From Mimachlamys varia (Eukaryota; Mollusca; Bivalvia; Pectinida; Pectinidae), in NCBI GenBank assembly GCA_947623455.1, contig OX392529.1, forward strand, positions 9,238,001-9,302,000: a stretch of DNA of 64,000 nucleotides, in the 5' to 3' direction. The translations under genes were made by a program, and so were the position numbers. The notes under the pieces were generated by a model, which was not told where the DNA came from, made no database searches, and saw nothing but the letters and a program-made list of their open reading frames with translations. Positions 42,545 to 55,550 of the stretch are shown here, piece by piece; the stretch's first letter is position 1, and each line of letters starts with the position of its first letter.

Positions 42545-42915
42545 CAACAAAACGGATTCACTTATACTTATTAGAGGTAAACTATTGGTGTTAAAGACGG
42601 ATACATTTATAATGACTGGAGGTAAACTATTGGTGTACAAATACAACACGACGGATAAACTTATATTAATTGGAGGTAAACTATTGGTGTAAAAGACGGA
42701 TACATTTATAATGACTGGAGGTAAATTATTGGTGTACAAGACTAATAAACTTATTTTAATTGGAGGTAAACTATTTGTGTAAAAGACGGATACATTTATA
42801 ATAAGTGGAGGTAAACTATTTGTGTACAAGACTGATAGACTTATATTAAATGGAGGTAAACTATTAGTGTACAAATAAAACAATAAGACAGATACACTTT
42901 ATTAACTGGAGGTCC
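42545..42915. repeat. 45-bp minisatellite, 8 copies
   Basis: GGAGGTAAACTATTGGTGTA starts at 42573, 42618, 42672, 42717, 42762, 42807, 42852 and 42908. Spacing is mostly 45 bp, with occasional expansions of 9-11 bp from an extra ACAACACGA-type insert. A 15-residue repeat (NSLPPINISLSVLYT type) is open on minus only because 45 is a multiple of 3. Confidence 0.93.
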
Positions 42916-44180
42916 CCTATTGGTGTACAAAAAAGATCTACGGTGACTCATAATAATGAACTCCGATTGCGGTAAATATAATCAGATGGATTCTCAACAG
43001 GTATTTTCCCATCATCAAATTGAATAAAACTGTTTATGTATAACCACTATAAAATTGCTCCATATCAAGTATTTTTCGCTTGAATAACAACAAAAGCAAT
43101 AGAAAACTATTTCGACCATAACATATTTGTACGTTTAGTCATGGACTCGCCACATCTCGATCTTAAGCTAATGTGTTAGGAATGTTGAGTTTAACAATCT
43201 CGGTATAACGTTGACATAACGGGACGTAAAATCACTTGATTTGGGTTTCTATATGTCTTATGTTCTGATTTAATCGGTGTAAAATTGTCGTTTTAAATAA
43301 TCTATTCAATCAGTAATATATATGATAGAGGACGAGAGAAATTGATCGAGAGGCGTTACACTGAGATGTTGAGTCTTGTCGTATGTGTTCTAGGAAACAT
43401 GTGCGTGTATGGAGATTGTCGAGCCATTAGGGTTCGTTGAATCGGCGTTTAAATTTCTGAACAGTGTCATCCATCAAAGTTAAATGTCGAGGCTTTTTCT
43501 CGATTTCGTCTCGGACCCTCGGACCATGAAATGTATCTTTTGTTGATTATCTCGTGTCAAAAGGCAATTAAATAAAGTCTTTCTCTAATTGATGAGGCGA
43601 TTTGGCACGAGAAGACGTTCTAGAATTTAACGGCATCTGGGGCTACTTGATTCATGCCATCCTACTGTTCCGGCTTCTATTTGTTGGTAAATATGATCCA
43701 ATGATTTGCAAGAAATTTCCTTGCTACGCTGAAATTTGAGAAAGCATTCAAAGCGGTAATCCGTCAACGAAAATGTTGTTTAATGGGCTGTAGCCAGCTC
43801 TCTCTCACTTATGCTTATACAGCTGATAGCTACCGGAAGTTGTTTGCATACGGTTGCATGATGCTATCGTAACCATGAAAACAAGTCCTTGTGTTGTAGT
43901 TTTTACCAGAGCAAAAATAGATTTTTCTTATTAAAGCACGCAACATAAAAAAGACTTGGAAATTAGTGTATAGCCTATCGTTAATCGACGACTAATGTTA
44001 TTGTTAGGTCAAATGTCAACATAACGAGAACATGGTATCGAGCTTTGGAACGCATTAATGCTCGCAGCTGTATACTTGAGATTGAATATATAATATTAAA
44101 ATAACTGTCTGGAATTTGATATTATTATTCAGATGTATCATGATTCATTTAGGCTTACTGACTGAATAATATTACTCCGC
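42916..44180. other. Unique DNA with a GC-richer block (43370-43870)
   Basis: 43370-43870 is non-repetitive and more balanced in composition than its surroundings. It contains CTCTAATTGATGAGG, CAATTAAATAAAG and ACAGCTGATAG (E-box). It may be a conserved regulatory element of the neighbouring homeobox gene; no open frame supports an exon. Confidence 0.3.
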
Positions 44181-44189
44181 TATTTAGCG

Positions 44190-44505
44190 TTACTATTTGC
44201 ATTGGGTAATGCCTATTATTTTTGATGTGTTTGAGTTTGGTTGTTGGTATGCTTGCTTGCTGTGGCTGAAAATGATGTCTCGGTTCTCATTTGGGGGATT
44301 GGTACTTGCTTGGATGTGGCTAGGATTTAAATGGAGGGTGTCGTCAATGGGGCGGGGGCCGCCTGCTCTTCCGGAGCGTCTGGCCTTGTTATCTTGTGCT
44401 CTTGTGGGGATCTCCGTGTGGATCTTTCCTTTGTTTTTATTTTTCAGATTTTCAAATTGTGGGTTTGTTGACGCTTTGGTGTTCTCTAATTTTTTTTATT
44501 CATAC
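44190..44505 (+). mobile_element. PLE 3' fragment, copy E, A-to-G hypermutated
   Basis: Aligns to the shared PLE 3' segment from GATGTGTTTGAGTTTGG to TTGACGCTTTGGTGTTCTCT, but with a very strong excess of A-to-G changes. Across 44346-44424, of 22 A in the consensus of the other copies 17 are G here, 1 is C and 4 are unchanged; the other changes are 3 T>C, 2 C>T and 2 G>A. The substitutions remove stop codons and create a chance 104-codon open frame (44197-44511), which is not a gene. Confidence 0.8.
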
Positions 44506-47500
44506 AGCTGACAAGAGAAAGAAATAAATTGCTAATACTTACAGTTTGTTAGAGTACTTCATTCATTATTTTCGTTTAATCATATGTGTTAAAAGATCTA
44601 CTTTTTTAATAATTATGTGTTTAACTCTTAGAAACATGAACCTATCGATGAACCAGCACTTTTCGATCTGAATGCTAAGATGACACCTACGTTGTACCTT
44701 ACTGAAATATGTACATTGTATATACTATATTTAGTGGAATGGTTAGACTTATATCAATTACATATGTGCGTAAAACATAAGAAAACATGTGTAGAACGGA
44801 TAGACTTTTGCTTACTAGATACGCCTTAAACAGTATATCCTGTTTATACTTTTACATGTAAGCTATAGGTTAATTACTTTAGATTGGACACATAATGCTA
44901 GGTCAATAACTGTTCAAACTTTGTGCTCATTAGTTAGGTGGTTGATTACCGGTTTATGCCTACTCTAGTAAAATATATCTAAACGTTAAATGTCTCAGCC
45001 TTCGTTTTATTTACAACTAACACATGCACTGGTGTGTTTTAAACAATAAAATATGACTTTTTATTGCCATGTATGCAGTACACACTGGTCCAAATAGTAA
45101 TTCTAGTTGCATGGTTTTAACGTATTTGGCCTAATCTATTTATTTGTTTGTTTGCTTATGTCATTAGCTACCCAAACACAACCATCTTGTGCAAGCACGA
45201 ATGGATTTCCTTTATATCATGTCTTCTAATGGGAAACAACGAAGGTCAATGTTTTATTTAAAGCACTAGTTTGACCGAAAACAACACGTACATTACTTTG
45301 AGTATCGAAGACATATTCTCGTTTGAGGAGATCGTTAGCCTGGTTAAAGTCGGCAGACAAACCAGGCTGTTTCATTAATTGCCTTTTGTTTTATCGGCTA
45401 AATACCAAAAGCGAGGTGTACATATACCCCTGGGTGTTAATACTCTGCTAGGTTTATTTCGGATTAATCCTTGCAATGAATGACTATCACGCTTGGTGAT
45501 AAGATTTTCATTAATGTGTATTTTATAGTGGCGTCCAGTTTCGTGTTGCTATGTGATTGGGCATTAAAGATGTACTGCATTTATCTGGAGATGTCGACTT
45601 ACTTATCATCCTTAGCTAAGTTCCGCACAAACTGGGAACGCATTTATAGTCAGCAATGAGAATATCTTTGATCGCCGCATGAAAATTTAATGTAGGGCAA
45701 GTCCAAAAATGGCGAGACATCATCACTCCCCGGAACGTACTTAGAACGAACAGCGTCCCTGGTTACACTAGGGCACACTCCCTATAGGTACCGCTCATAC
45801 TAATCGATAGGGTTCATGTAGGTATGTTTCAATTAAATACCTTACAGTATTCTTGTCAATCGACACAAATATGCAAAATTAATCGATAAGAACTGTCCGA
45901 CAATAGAATACTTATATACGTAAAAAGATTAAGTTAAAGACACCTACTGACCGGGAGAAAAATGTGCGTGGGTTAATTGAGAAGTGATGTATACATATAT
46001 TACAAAGTGTTTAACTTAATCACAGGCAAATGTTTTCAATGGGAATAAATTAATTTGAAATTTCATATACAGCATTTTTCGAAATGTTGCTAAAAACTAT
46101 TTTTCATTTTATTAATTGCTCTAAAAAGTGACAAAACCTCTAAGACATTGTTACTTTCTAATTCTAATTACGATACATAATCTTGTACAACTATTAAATT
46201 ATTCACTTTTTCACTGTCAAAGCTACAATGAAATTAACTGTATCAATTAATGTTGATATTTGTTCTTAGAAATTTTCGTAAATGTGTAAACAGACGTACA
46301 AAAGATAAGTTGATATACCTACATGTAATATGTAATCTGGTAAAACTATATGAGCTTAAACCCACTCACAATAGCGGTATATTAGCCTCTCGATGATAGA
46401 CTTGACATGGCCCAGTATCTAATTAATTAACTTTACTCAGAAACATACCCCGACTTTTAGTACCTCGTTCCACTATTTTCTGTTCGATTAAGTACTTTTA
46501 TCTGAGGTTAACACTGTCAAAAGGATAATTGAGGCCATTGTGTTTACAGGAACTTTATGTTCATTTAGTAATTTTATGTCGGTATACATTATTACTTTGT
46601 TTCTGATTGTCCTTTTCAACACGACAGACACACGGCGCCTTCGTGTATTTTACATTCATGATAATCGTGTTCTTTTATTTCCGTTCTAAAGGAAATATTA
46701 CAATTATATCAAACAAATTATTCAGCTCCCACGTCTAACTTCTGAAACAATTGTCTAATAACAAGTTTGAACTTATTAACATCTACGGTCCATAACAGAA
46801 AATCTGCATTTACTAGGGAATATTTACTAGAACTAGGACCTTAAATAAGCGATGTAAACCCATACAAGTTTGATTGCAGTGTCCTTTTAGAGTGTTGGAA
46901 ACACTAAACTAAATTGATATACATTAATTGTTTTATTTATTTTTGGTTAACTCTGGTAAACACTATGTTACTGCGTATGTTAAAACATGATATACATAAT
47001 TGAATCAGTCTGGTTAGTTCTTCGTGATATTTCACATGTTAAAACACAGACAGTGATATATAAGTTCTAAATAATGGGTCACTTATTACAAAAATAAAGA
47101 AATTTACTAATGTAATTTCAATATATTTTACTTAAAAATGTAAATAGTAGTAAATACTGATTATTGTTATATTAGTTACATTAGATATGTTCTATATCAA
47201 CCAGTAACAGTTCGACTGATATCAAACAAAGTAAAGTAAAATAACTGATTTATTATAAAGTGGTTTATCAGATGTTTACATCAAACAACAGAACAGCAGG
47301 GTTTAAAATGATTTTTTGTTATTTTAAACCGACGAAAATTATCTGCTATTCACAGCATTACAATGCTTTCTTAATGATGTTTAACCTTACTACATGTATC
47401 TAACATATGTGATTTTCAACAGACACTACATATATATGATTATGTTCCTGACGTCGTAGACATAAAACAACAAATCAATAAACTGCCGATAAATTAGATA

Positions 47501-50500
47501 ATATCTAGAATTACTACATTGGAATATTTTAAGGGACTTTGGATCATATTGCAAGACGAAATGAAAACCAGGTACCCATAACAAACTTAAACATGCTCCC
47601 GGAGTACTTCAACATCTCCTAAAAATATTATAATATTTAACAACTACATAAATCTTCATCTACTTTCTTGTTTTAAACATGAGCTGAATTAACACTGAAA
47701 GCCATTTTGGAATATTTATATTTGTGATGCATTAATTACACTATATGACTTATTTGTATTGCAAATAATCAATTAATATAATGCGTGTGTGTAGACTTCA
47801 TTTATAATGTCATGTACATGTTTACACATATCTATCTTATGTTTAAATATTGTATTTTATTCTTGAACATCAATTACGACCTTTACAGATAAACAAACAT
47901 TTTAATGTGTTGTTTATAGTCATGTAAATGGAAATTGATTATAAATACGATTCCTTGTATTATATGAGATTCTAGTGATTTTTAATATGTAATGTAAATG
48001 TAAATGTGGCAATCACTTGTTTGTAAAGATAATCTTCTTAGACATAAACAGTAATTGTTACGTAATACAGTGTATTAAAGATAAATAAATAGAAATATTA
48101 ATTATTTACATTATTATACTACTTAACGTAGATATATGAGACACATGTATGTATAACAGTTGTGTGAATTGATGATATATGTATTGTATAAATTGCATGC
48201 CACGTGTTTTAAATGTTAATGCATTGTAGAAAGTGGAACATTTTTACGTTAATCATAAAAGTAAATTAAAATAACGCGTGTTCTTGAAAACGGAACTGTG
48301 GGCAACATACTTGTTAAATTAAACATACATAGCTCATTTTTAACATTCCATATTGTAATGAACAAAATAAAACTAAACTTCTTAACCAGTATAATGGTGA
48401 CAAAAACTGAAATTAATTTCGTTACAATAAAGATATATTTCGTGACAAATCAGATAAAATTTCAATGATCGGGTGTTAAATTTTAGGTCGAATGGAAGGC
48501 ACATATAAAAATTGGATTAAAATGCTTCAGTATGATTTAATCTTGCAATATGGATTCACAAGGTATTGATCACGAGTAATTGGCGAATCAAAAACGCATT
48601 ATTTGATACTGTTTTAAGATAGTTTACTTACCTGTAAAAATAACACCGTCTTAATGTGAGTAAAATATAATGATAATTTCTATGTTATCTTTAACCAACA
48701 CATTTTACCTCTTTTTTTGCATTTCTAACTGTAAACAAATTAGTTGTGACCAATTATCTATAAAATGCAGGAATGGAATGACGTCTTTCACGACTGATCA
48801 GGTGTTAGGTGTGTTATTTATCTGATTATCCAGTCACAATGTTTCTATTTAAGGAAACAAATAAATGCAATATACTTACAAATATGTATAATCATTATTG
48901 ATTTTATTTAATCGGTCAATATCCATTTGATATATTTTATTCCTTGATTTGTTATAAAAATAAAATGTCAATTGTTACATATGTTAAATAGTGATAGAAT
49001 GGTAACGATGTGGCCATATAATTACCTATCCCTTACGAAAAAAAATCATTACAGTTTGTTTACATAACCATTTTTAATAAAATATCTTTACTATATTGTA
49101 CTTCAAAGTTATCAATATTTTGCAGAGCTTAACGTTCATTCATAAGAATACAAGCGTGATATCCGGATGTATATATAGCTAATTTTTTAATTACGCTTGA
49201 ATCAGATTCAAATTATATCTTTTCCTCGTGCAATATAATAAATTTGACAGCAGGCAATTCTTAAAGGAAAATGATCATGGTTGGTAATTATTTGTTATTT
49301 CGTTTTAACCGGATTCGACAACGCATTGGTTGATTAAAGGGAAACCAAAAAGAAAAAGGCCAAATTTTAAATATCTGATATACAATTGTAATGTTAACTC
49401 TTTATTATTTGCATATTCTATCACGTTGTGGGCGACATGGAATTCAAAAACTATACAGATTTAATTATGCCTTATTACTCCGTTATCTGTATTGATGAGA
49501 CTAATTAATCCCATCATGGGTTAATTGTTGCTGTCTATTTATACCTTACCAACCCGAAATCATAAATAATGATAAAAAAAACATTAATTTACGCAATATC
49601 AAACGCAAATAAATTACAAAGGGATGAGCTTGCAACTCTATAAGATTTATATGAATTAAAATTGTGAATGCAATCAAGGATAGAAAAGGCTGGGTGTCAT
49701 TAAATGTATTTTAAACTACTACCGGGATGACGAAAGTAGCAACTCATTTGTGTTAATCTGGCTTCTGACATATATACGCTAGTAAACGTACATTGTATGT
49801 AATATTGATAAGTCGTCGATACAAAAATCACACTTTTATCATCCCAAATCAAAAAAGTGATTCATATAATGTCTTGTCTCCAATTTACATATAAAGGAGG
49901 TAAACTCTTCCTTTCTGAATACAGCCGCCTGGTCAGGTATATAAATCATAGTAAGTGGTTTGACCAAAGATGGTTTCATGGATGTATACTTCCTTTTTAT
50001 CTCGCCATCACCTCGAATGCTTTGGTGGTATAACAAGTATCATTGTATATTGATTAAGCAAAACGTGACGTGTGCCAATAAAACTTTTTAGTCATATTAT
50101 GTTAAAATATAATATGATGTATTATAAGATAACACAGTACAGTATATACATGTACATATCTACAATGTACAGTGGTCAATGGGTACACCATGGTGAAATG
50201 TACATCGTGATTTTTTAGGTATAGGTATAGTGTCTGATTTATCACACGATGTTACAACACTCGATTATGACTCTATACGAAGTTATTTTAATCCAAAAGA
50301 ACTAATATTGCAGGTTAAACCATGTCAACTTTAAGCAATATCGCACATTGAAAGCTTTGCTAGCTGGCGCTAAGGCGGATCGAGATTGAGGTAGCTCAAA
50401 CTTCCACTGTTATATGTTTTCATCTGGTAATCCTTATCGAATTAAGTCGGATAGTTCTGCGGGTTCATCGAGTGCGTTCTATGGTCAATGAATGTACTGT

Positions 50501-50750
50501 ATTGACTTCGGGTAGTTAAGAATTATATGCCCCGAATGCGTTGCCATGGGCGTACAATGCCGGGACAATAGAACGAATTTATCAATCGTTCAAAGCAAGA
50601 CGGACACAAGTGGCAACATATGCCATGTGTATACAATAGGAGACCTAAAATAATATCCGTTCAGAAAATGAACAAAACGAACATCTTCCCCATCTCATCG
50701 AACAAATCCGTATAATAAGGCGATGTTAACAGTGCTAGACACTCAGTGGT
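44506..50750. other. Gene-free AT-rich DNA
   Basis: No coding exon, RNA gene or known repeat recognised in 6 kb. 45528-45800 is GC-richer and unique (TGGCGTCCAGTTTCGTG, GATCGCCGCATGAAAATTTA, AAAAATGGCGAGACATCATC) and is a regulatory candidate. 47000-49700 is extremely AT-rich. Confidence 0.4.
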
Positions 50751-50763
50751 GGTACCGGTCCTA

Positions 50764-51129
50764 CCACCTATATACCACCAGCTGTGAGTCTTTATCACAA
50801 CCTTACCTCCACTGTATTACATTGAAACAGTGATAGAAACTGTTACTCGTATGATCACCTACATACCACCAGCTGTGAGTTTATCACAACCTTCACTCCC
50901 ACTGTATTACATTGAAACAGTGATAGGAACTGTTACTCGTATGATCACATACATACCACCAGCTGTGAGTCTTTATCACAACCTTCCCTCCACTGTATTA
51001 CATTGAAACAGTGATAGGAACTGTTACTCGTATGATCACATACATACCACCAGCTGTGAGTTTATCACAACCTTCACTCCCACTGTATTACATTGAAACA
51101 GTGATAGGAACTGTTACTCGTATGATCAG
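50764..51129. repeat. 90/91-bp tandem repeat, 4 copies in ABAB order
   Basis: ACCACCAGCTGTGAGT starts at 50774, 50865, 50955 and 51046. Copies 1 and 3 share GTCTTTATC; copies 2 and 4 share GTTTATC with CACTCCCACTG. The amplified unit is therefore a 181-bp dimer present twice. The array abuts the PLE fragment that begins at about 51150. Confidence 0.93.
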
Positions 51130-51149
51130 TATGATCACATATATACTCT

Positions 51150-51790
51150 TCTTAACCTGAAATAAAGGACACTATGCATCACTTCTACATCAGCTGCTTA
51201 CCTCGATCTTTCCTTACACCATGACCAACATAGACAGCTTAATATTATGCTAAATGATACACGATGAAATTTTAATTTTCCGATCGTAAACCTTCCATTT
51301 CTTGATAGTTTCATCCCTGCTTCTCCAACCTATTTATTTCCTTCGCTATTCTAGATTTTGCACAAAATATCGAGATTATCGTGATAGGTGTCAAATGCTG
51401 ACAAACAAACTTACTATACAGTAATTTGAGAGATGCAGGTTGGTGTTTTATGGTTGCCATCTTGGTTTCATTCAAAAATATTTTGTATTATGTGTTATAT
51501 GAAGATGAGCGTTTCTGAGTATGCTCATTAGTGTGCTTACCTGTTATGATTGAGTATGATGACACGGCTCATATTTTGAGGACCTGACGTTTACTTGCAT
51601 GTGATTAAGATTTACATGGCGGGTGTCGTCGATGAAGCAGATGACGCTTATTCTTCCCGACCATCCGTTCTTCTTCTCTAGCACTTTTACATGTGACTCC
51701 AAGTAAATTGTTTCTTTGCTCTTAATGTTCCCATGGTTTAATCGATTTTGAGTCAAAATTATGGGTTTGTTGACGCTTCGATATTCTAAT
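51150..51790 (+). mobile_element. PLE fragment, copy D1 (RT C-terminus and 3' segment)
   Basis: Pieces read EIKDTMHHFY, YLDLSLHHDQ, NFNFPIVNLPF and, after frameshifts, the region homologous to KFYGRHxDLIEKYF. The common 3' non-coding segment follows (ATGGCGGGTGTCGTCGATGA at about 51617, TTGACGCTTCGATATTCTAA at about 51770). It is 5'-truncated downstream of the RT active site. Minus-strand open frame 51544-51990 is a shadow. Confidence 0.8.
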
Positions 51791-52115
51791 ATTTTTACAA
51801 ACGCTGTGAGACTGTATCTTATTATACCGAAGAAGATATTTACTGAAGAAGATATACATGTAGTAAGGGTGATTGAATTCCTGGTCGACAATATTGTGTT
51901 GAGTTCTGAGGAAAGATTTTCCAGCAGACTGTTTGCATTCCTATGGGGACAAACTGTGCCCACTTTTAACTGAATTGTTTTTGTTTTCATACGAGGCTGA
52001 ATTTGAGGAAGAGCTAATCAGTACAGGTAACAAAAAACTTGCAAATCTTTTAATTTCACTTTTAGATATATCGACGATGTGTTGTCTAGTTGATAAAGAT
52101 ATTCCACACCTGCCA
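51791..52115 (+). mobile_element. PLE fragment, copy D2 (RT core with YIDD), frameshifted
   Basis: Directly downstream of copy D1. Reads FTEEDIHVVRVIEFLVDNI, then after a +1 shift FQQTVCIPMGTNCA, after another shift LLTELFLFSYEAEF, and in a third frame FNFTFRYIDDVLS ending in stops near 52085. These are PLE reverse-transcriptase motifs, including the PMGTNCAPLL and YIDD hallmarks, in the right order. At least three frameshifts make it non-functional. Confidence 0.85.
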
Positions 52116-54280
52116 TGACTTCATTGCATTGGAATTATAATTACCTGTGCCACGTTTGGTACAAGTCACATGGTAACTTGTCCTTTCAAAGCATTATGAT
52201 TGTCTACTTCCTGCTGATGATATGAGCCATTTAAAATGGTGATAGTTTCATTTCGTTCTCCTTCATAAAATTAATTAGTTATTATCTTATAGTAGTGTCA
52301 TTTATGAAAAAGATCACCCGGTAAAATCATATCCTTCAAAATTAAGTCCGCTTTACTTAATTATTGATATATAATCCCGAGTTTCCGAGTAAAGGGAGTT
52401 ATCCAGCTGATGGCAAAAATCTCACTTTCTCATTGGTTAAAACAACGTCACATGACGCCCTGGACGATCCCGTATCGGGTAAATAAAAATCCGCATCACG
52501 TCACTTAATTTCGGATCAAGCCAGTAATGAGTTATCGTTCCTGAAAGAACTCTTTATTCCATAACAATCATGGCTGCTCATACATTCTTTGGCCACACCA
52601 CGGAAGATATGAATTGGCAAAGAAATGCTAGAAATTTAATTATGACAAAATTTTGAGATGCAACGAGAAAGCGCCAGAATATTGAAAACGCCCAGGATAC
52701 TAGCTACGCTTGATGAGTTGAGGATGGCAAAATGTTGGGACATTTTTAGTCGACGCCCGCAAGAAAGACGGTTAAAAATATAAGTCATGCTGATTTTATT
52801 TTCTTATTAATCACAGGGGTATAAGCATTTTCTCCTTCAATATCAATGTTTTTTTTAGTAATTCTTGGCAACAGTGAAAGTATGTTCTCTCAATACAACG
52901 AGACGTACGTGCGTAGGAAGTATGTCTGTGTGTTGGTATGTGAATAATTAAAAACTTTCGAATAGCTGATAAGTTTTAAGGCGAGGTAAACTAATAGTTT
53001 TCGACATGCAGTTGGCAGCTGAAAGGTACAATGATATAACTAATTAAGTACATGTTGACCTCCCCGTTCTCTGGATATGAAATTAAAACTAAACCGGCTT
53101 TAAACGAAATATTCAAACTTTCTGTTTAATTACTGGTCTTTGGATGTAAGTTTTTATATTCTTGAAGTAATATTGACGTTATATATGCCTACCTGATACA
53201 AAGTTATTGTTTAACATGCTAACATATTCGTACATCTGAATCTTTAATCCGTTAACTTTGGTATATCTGTACTGTACGCACATGTGTACGATGCAGTTGT
53301 TCTTTATTACTGGTACAGTTGTGTTTGTGGTACACGTTTCCCCTTAATATTGCTATACCGGTATTAAATGTACACTGGCAATTCGTCCTGAACAACTGAT
53401 CTTATACCGTTTTTTTTGGTCAATGGTCTCCATACACATCTTGCATTTGTTCATATGTTGAACCTTGTTTAATTTTGAGTCCGTATTCTTGTTTTGTTTC
53501 TCTGATGTTTCTATATGTCGTTTATGTTATTGATACACTTGATCATACCTACATTGTATACACCATTATTGGTACGTTCACTGCATTCCTCTATTCACAG
53601 TAATCATACATGTGTTCCCCCTTTAAATGTAATAAAAATATTTAATTATCATAGTTTTACACGCAAAATATATAGTAAGCTAAGTTTAAAGTGGTACACA
53701 ATCCCTTCTTGATTAAACACCATTTAGTACTTATGCTGACCGCGTCGAGCGAATACACAATCCTGAACGTTAAACAAGAAAATAACGTCTACATCAGCTT
53801 ACTCAATATGTACTTAAATTATGATCAGCACATTACTACTAAGTTACACAAAATGTAAGATAAACGTGACAATGTTGAGAATGTGATCATGAATCTAATC
53901 AAAACCAGGTTGGTCACCTGGAACCCACGTGAGGAATCATGTTGACAGCGAAATGATCCGTTGGCACAGATTGGTACGACTGGTACAATTAGACAAGTAC
54001 ATCTATAGTTAAATCAGAAAATATCATCCCTAATGAAAATGCAGCAGTGATCAAAATTAAGGAAGACTAAACACGGTATTAGTCAAGAAATAGTCGAGTA
54101 CATTTCTAGGGAACTTCACACAAATCGAACAATTTAATATTTGTGTTACTCTTTATTAGCGATGTAATATGTTAATTACATATACCGACAGCTTATAAAC
54201 TGGTACTATTAGTTTCTTATCCTTGCTGTGTGATGACAATACACATTTTACATAATCAACCTAATTGTAGCCAACACATA
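52116..54280. other. Intergenic, no supported gene
   Basis: Unique AT-rich sequence with a GC-richer stretch at 52430-52580 (CACATGACGCCCTGGACGAT). Nothing identifiable. Confidence 0.4.
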
Positions 54281-54283
54281 TAA

Positions 54284-54622
54284 GTGGTATCGACCAAACC
54301 AGGCCCTACCAGGAGGGCCAACCTGCACCGAGACCAGCCCAGTAGCTGTATAACCGTGCTTTCAACACACAATTCAATTTTCGAAGAGGGCAAGTGCGCG
54401 TCATTAGCAGCCGTTATCCGATTGTGTTGTATTCAGTCCCGTTTCTTGTGTCCAATAGAAATTCTTAGGAAACGCACGACATTAGTGCTTACAAAGCGTT
54501 GTGCCGAACGTAAACATATTAATGCCTTTGCAAATGATTTGCTAATGCAATTTAGATTCCTTTTTGCTGTTTTAAGATCGGTCTGGTGCGTATATATTCA
54601 ATATCTTTATCGTATTTCATGA
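54284..54622. promoter_or_regulatory. Candidate regulatory block with clustered octamer-like motifs
   Basis: Balanced-composition unique DNA. A 112-codon plus frame (54284-54622) opens at GTG and matches no family I know. Clustered TTTGCAAATGATTTGCTAAT and ATGCAATTTAG (54525-54555) resemble POU/octamer sites, and TCCAATAG is CCAAT-like. I consider non-coding regulatory DNA likelier than an exon, but cannot exclude an exon. Confidence 0.25.
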
Positions 54623-55419
54623 TCCATGAATTTCGCGGATCCAACAAATGCCTCCTAATGGACAAATTTCTGGCAAGTGAATTTGTATTCATTCAAGTTT
54701 TTACCTAGTTTTCACTGATCAATTACGGGGATAATCAAGAGGAAATTGCTATATTTGTAAACCATCTAAGGCCGTTCTGTGGAACCGTGTGGTTGAATTA
54801 ATGAAGCTCTCCTCTCTGATAAAACGCGGGAAATGACTAAAAAGGATAATAAACAGGACTAAAGAGAAACTCGCAGATGAACATGCAATGTTTCGGATCA
54901 GTGATGGTTTCTATGAAAGCCGCTAGGGAAGTTTATTCAATTTTCTAAAGGAATTTCTTCTGCCTTTTTTTCAAAAGCGCTGATTCAATTAAATGGACAT
55001 ATAAAGTGGGGGATGATTTAACGAAATTTACACGGTTTTGTGTCGAGAGAGTTTTTTATCCATAGCTTTCGCTTAGGGATAGGTCAAACGAGTCTATATG
55101 TTCTCGTAGAACGCCATGGATTGCAAAGGAAATCTATCGAAATGGTAAAATCAATTTATTGAACCGTTTCAGGTTTATTACAAATATATACTCTTTGCAA
55201 TGTTTTGCGGTTGTTAGGCCTGTTTATCATCTGCCATCGCCAACATTTTGTTATAATCTTGCACTACTAGGGTGGTGTCTTGTCAGCTTGCTATTCTATA
55301 TTGTATTACTGACTTATCCCTGTGTTACTCCCATTTCGCGGGGAGAACTTGTACTACACAGTAAAACAGGCTTGGTTTTTTAACAAAGAAAATTAGGACT
55401 GCAAAAGCTTTTGTCAACA
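54623..55419. other. Intergenic, nothing decisive
   Basis: 54770-55130 is unique and moderately GC-rich. A short frame at 55159-55383 has no recognised domain. Confidence 0.35.
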
Positions 55420-55550
55420 AATGGTCTTAGTATCTTGTACTTTGTAAAAATATCCGTGTAAATGTTTCCTTTGTTTATATATTCTCGCTAGTGAAACCGA
55501 TTCAAGTCAGGATTACTGTTATTGTTGACGCTTCGATATTCCCTGATGTT
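55420..55550 (+). mobile_element. Short PLE 3'-end fragment, copy H
   Basis: TGGTCTTAGTATCTTGTACTT, GTGTAAATGTTTCCTTTG and GTTGACGCTTCGATATTC follow the order of the common PLE 3' segment, with about 20% divergence. Confidence 0.65.

Noticed and set aside
44197..44511. 104-codon open frame rich in W, F and L
   Set aside because: Lies entirely in the A-to-G hypermutated PLE 3' segment; stop codons were removed by the substitutions.
51544..51990. 148-codon minus-strand frame
   Set aside because: Antisense of PLE copies D1 and D2, whose homologous coding sense is plus.
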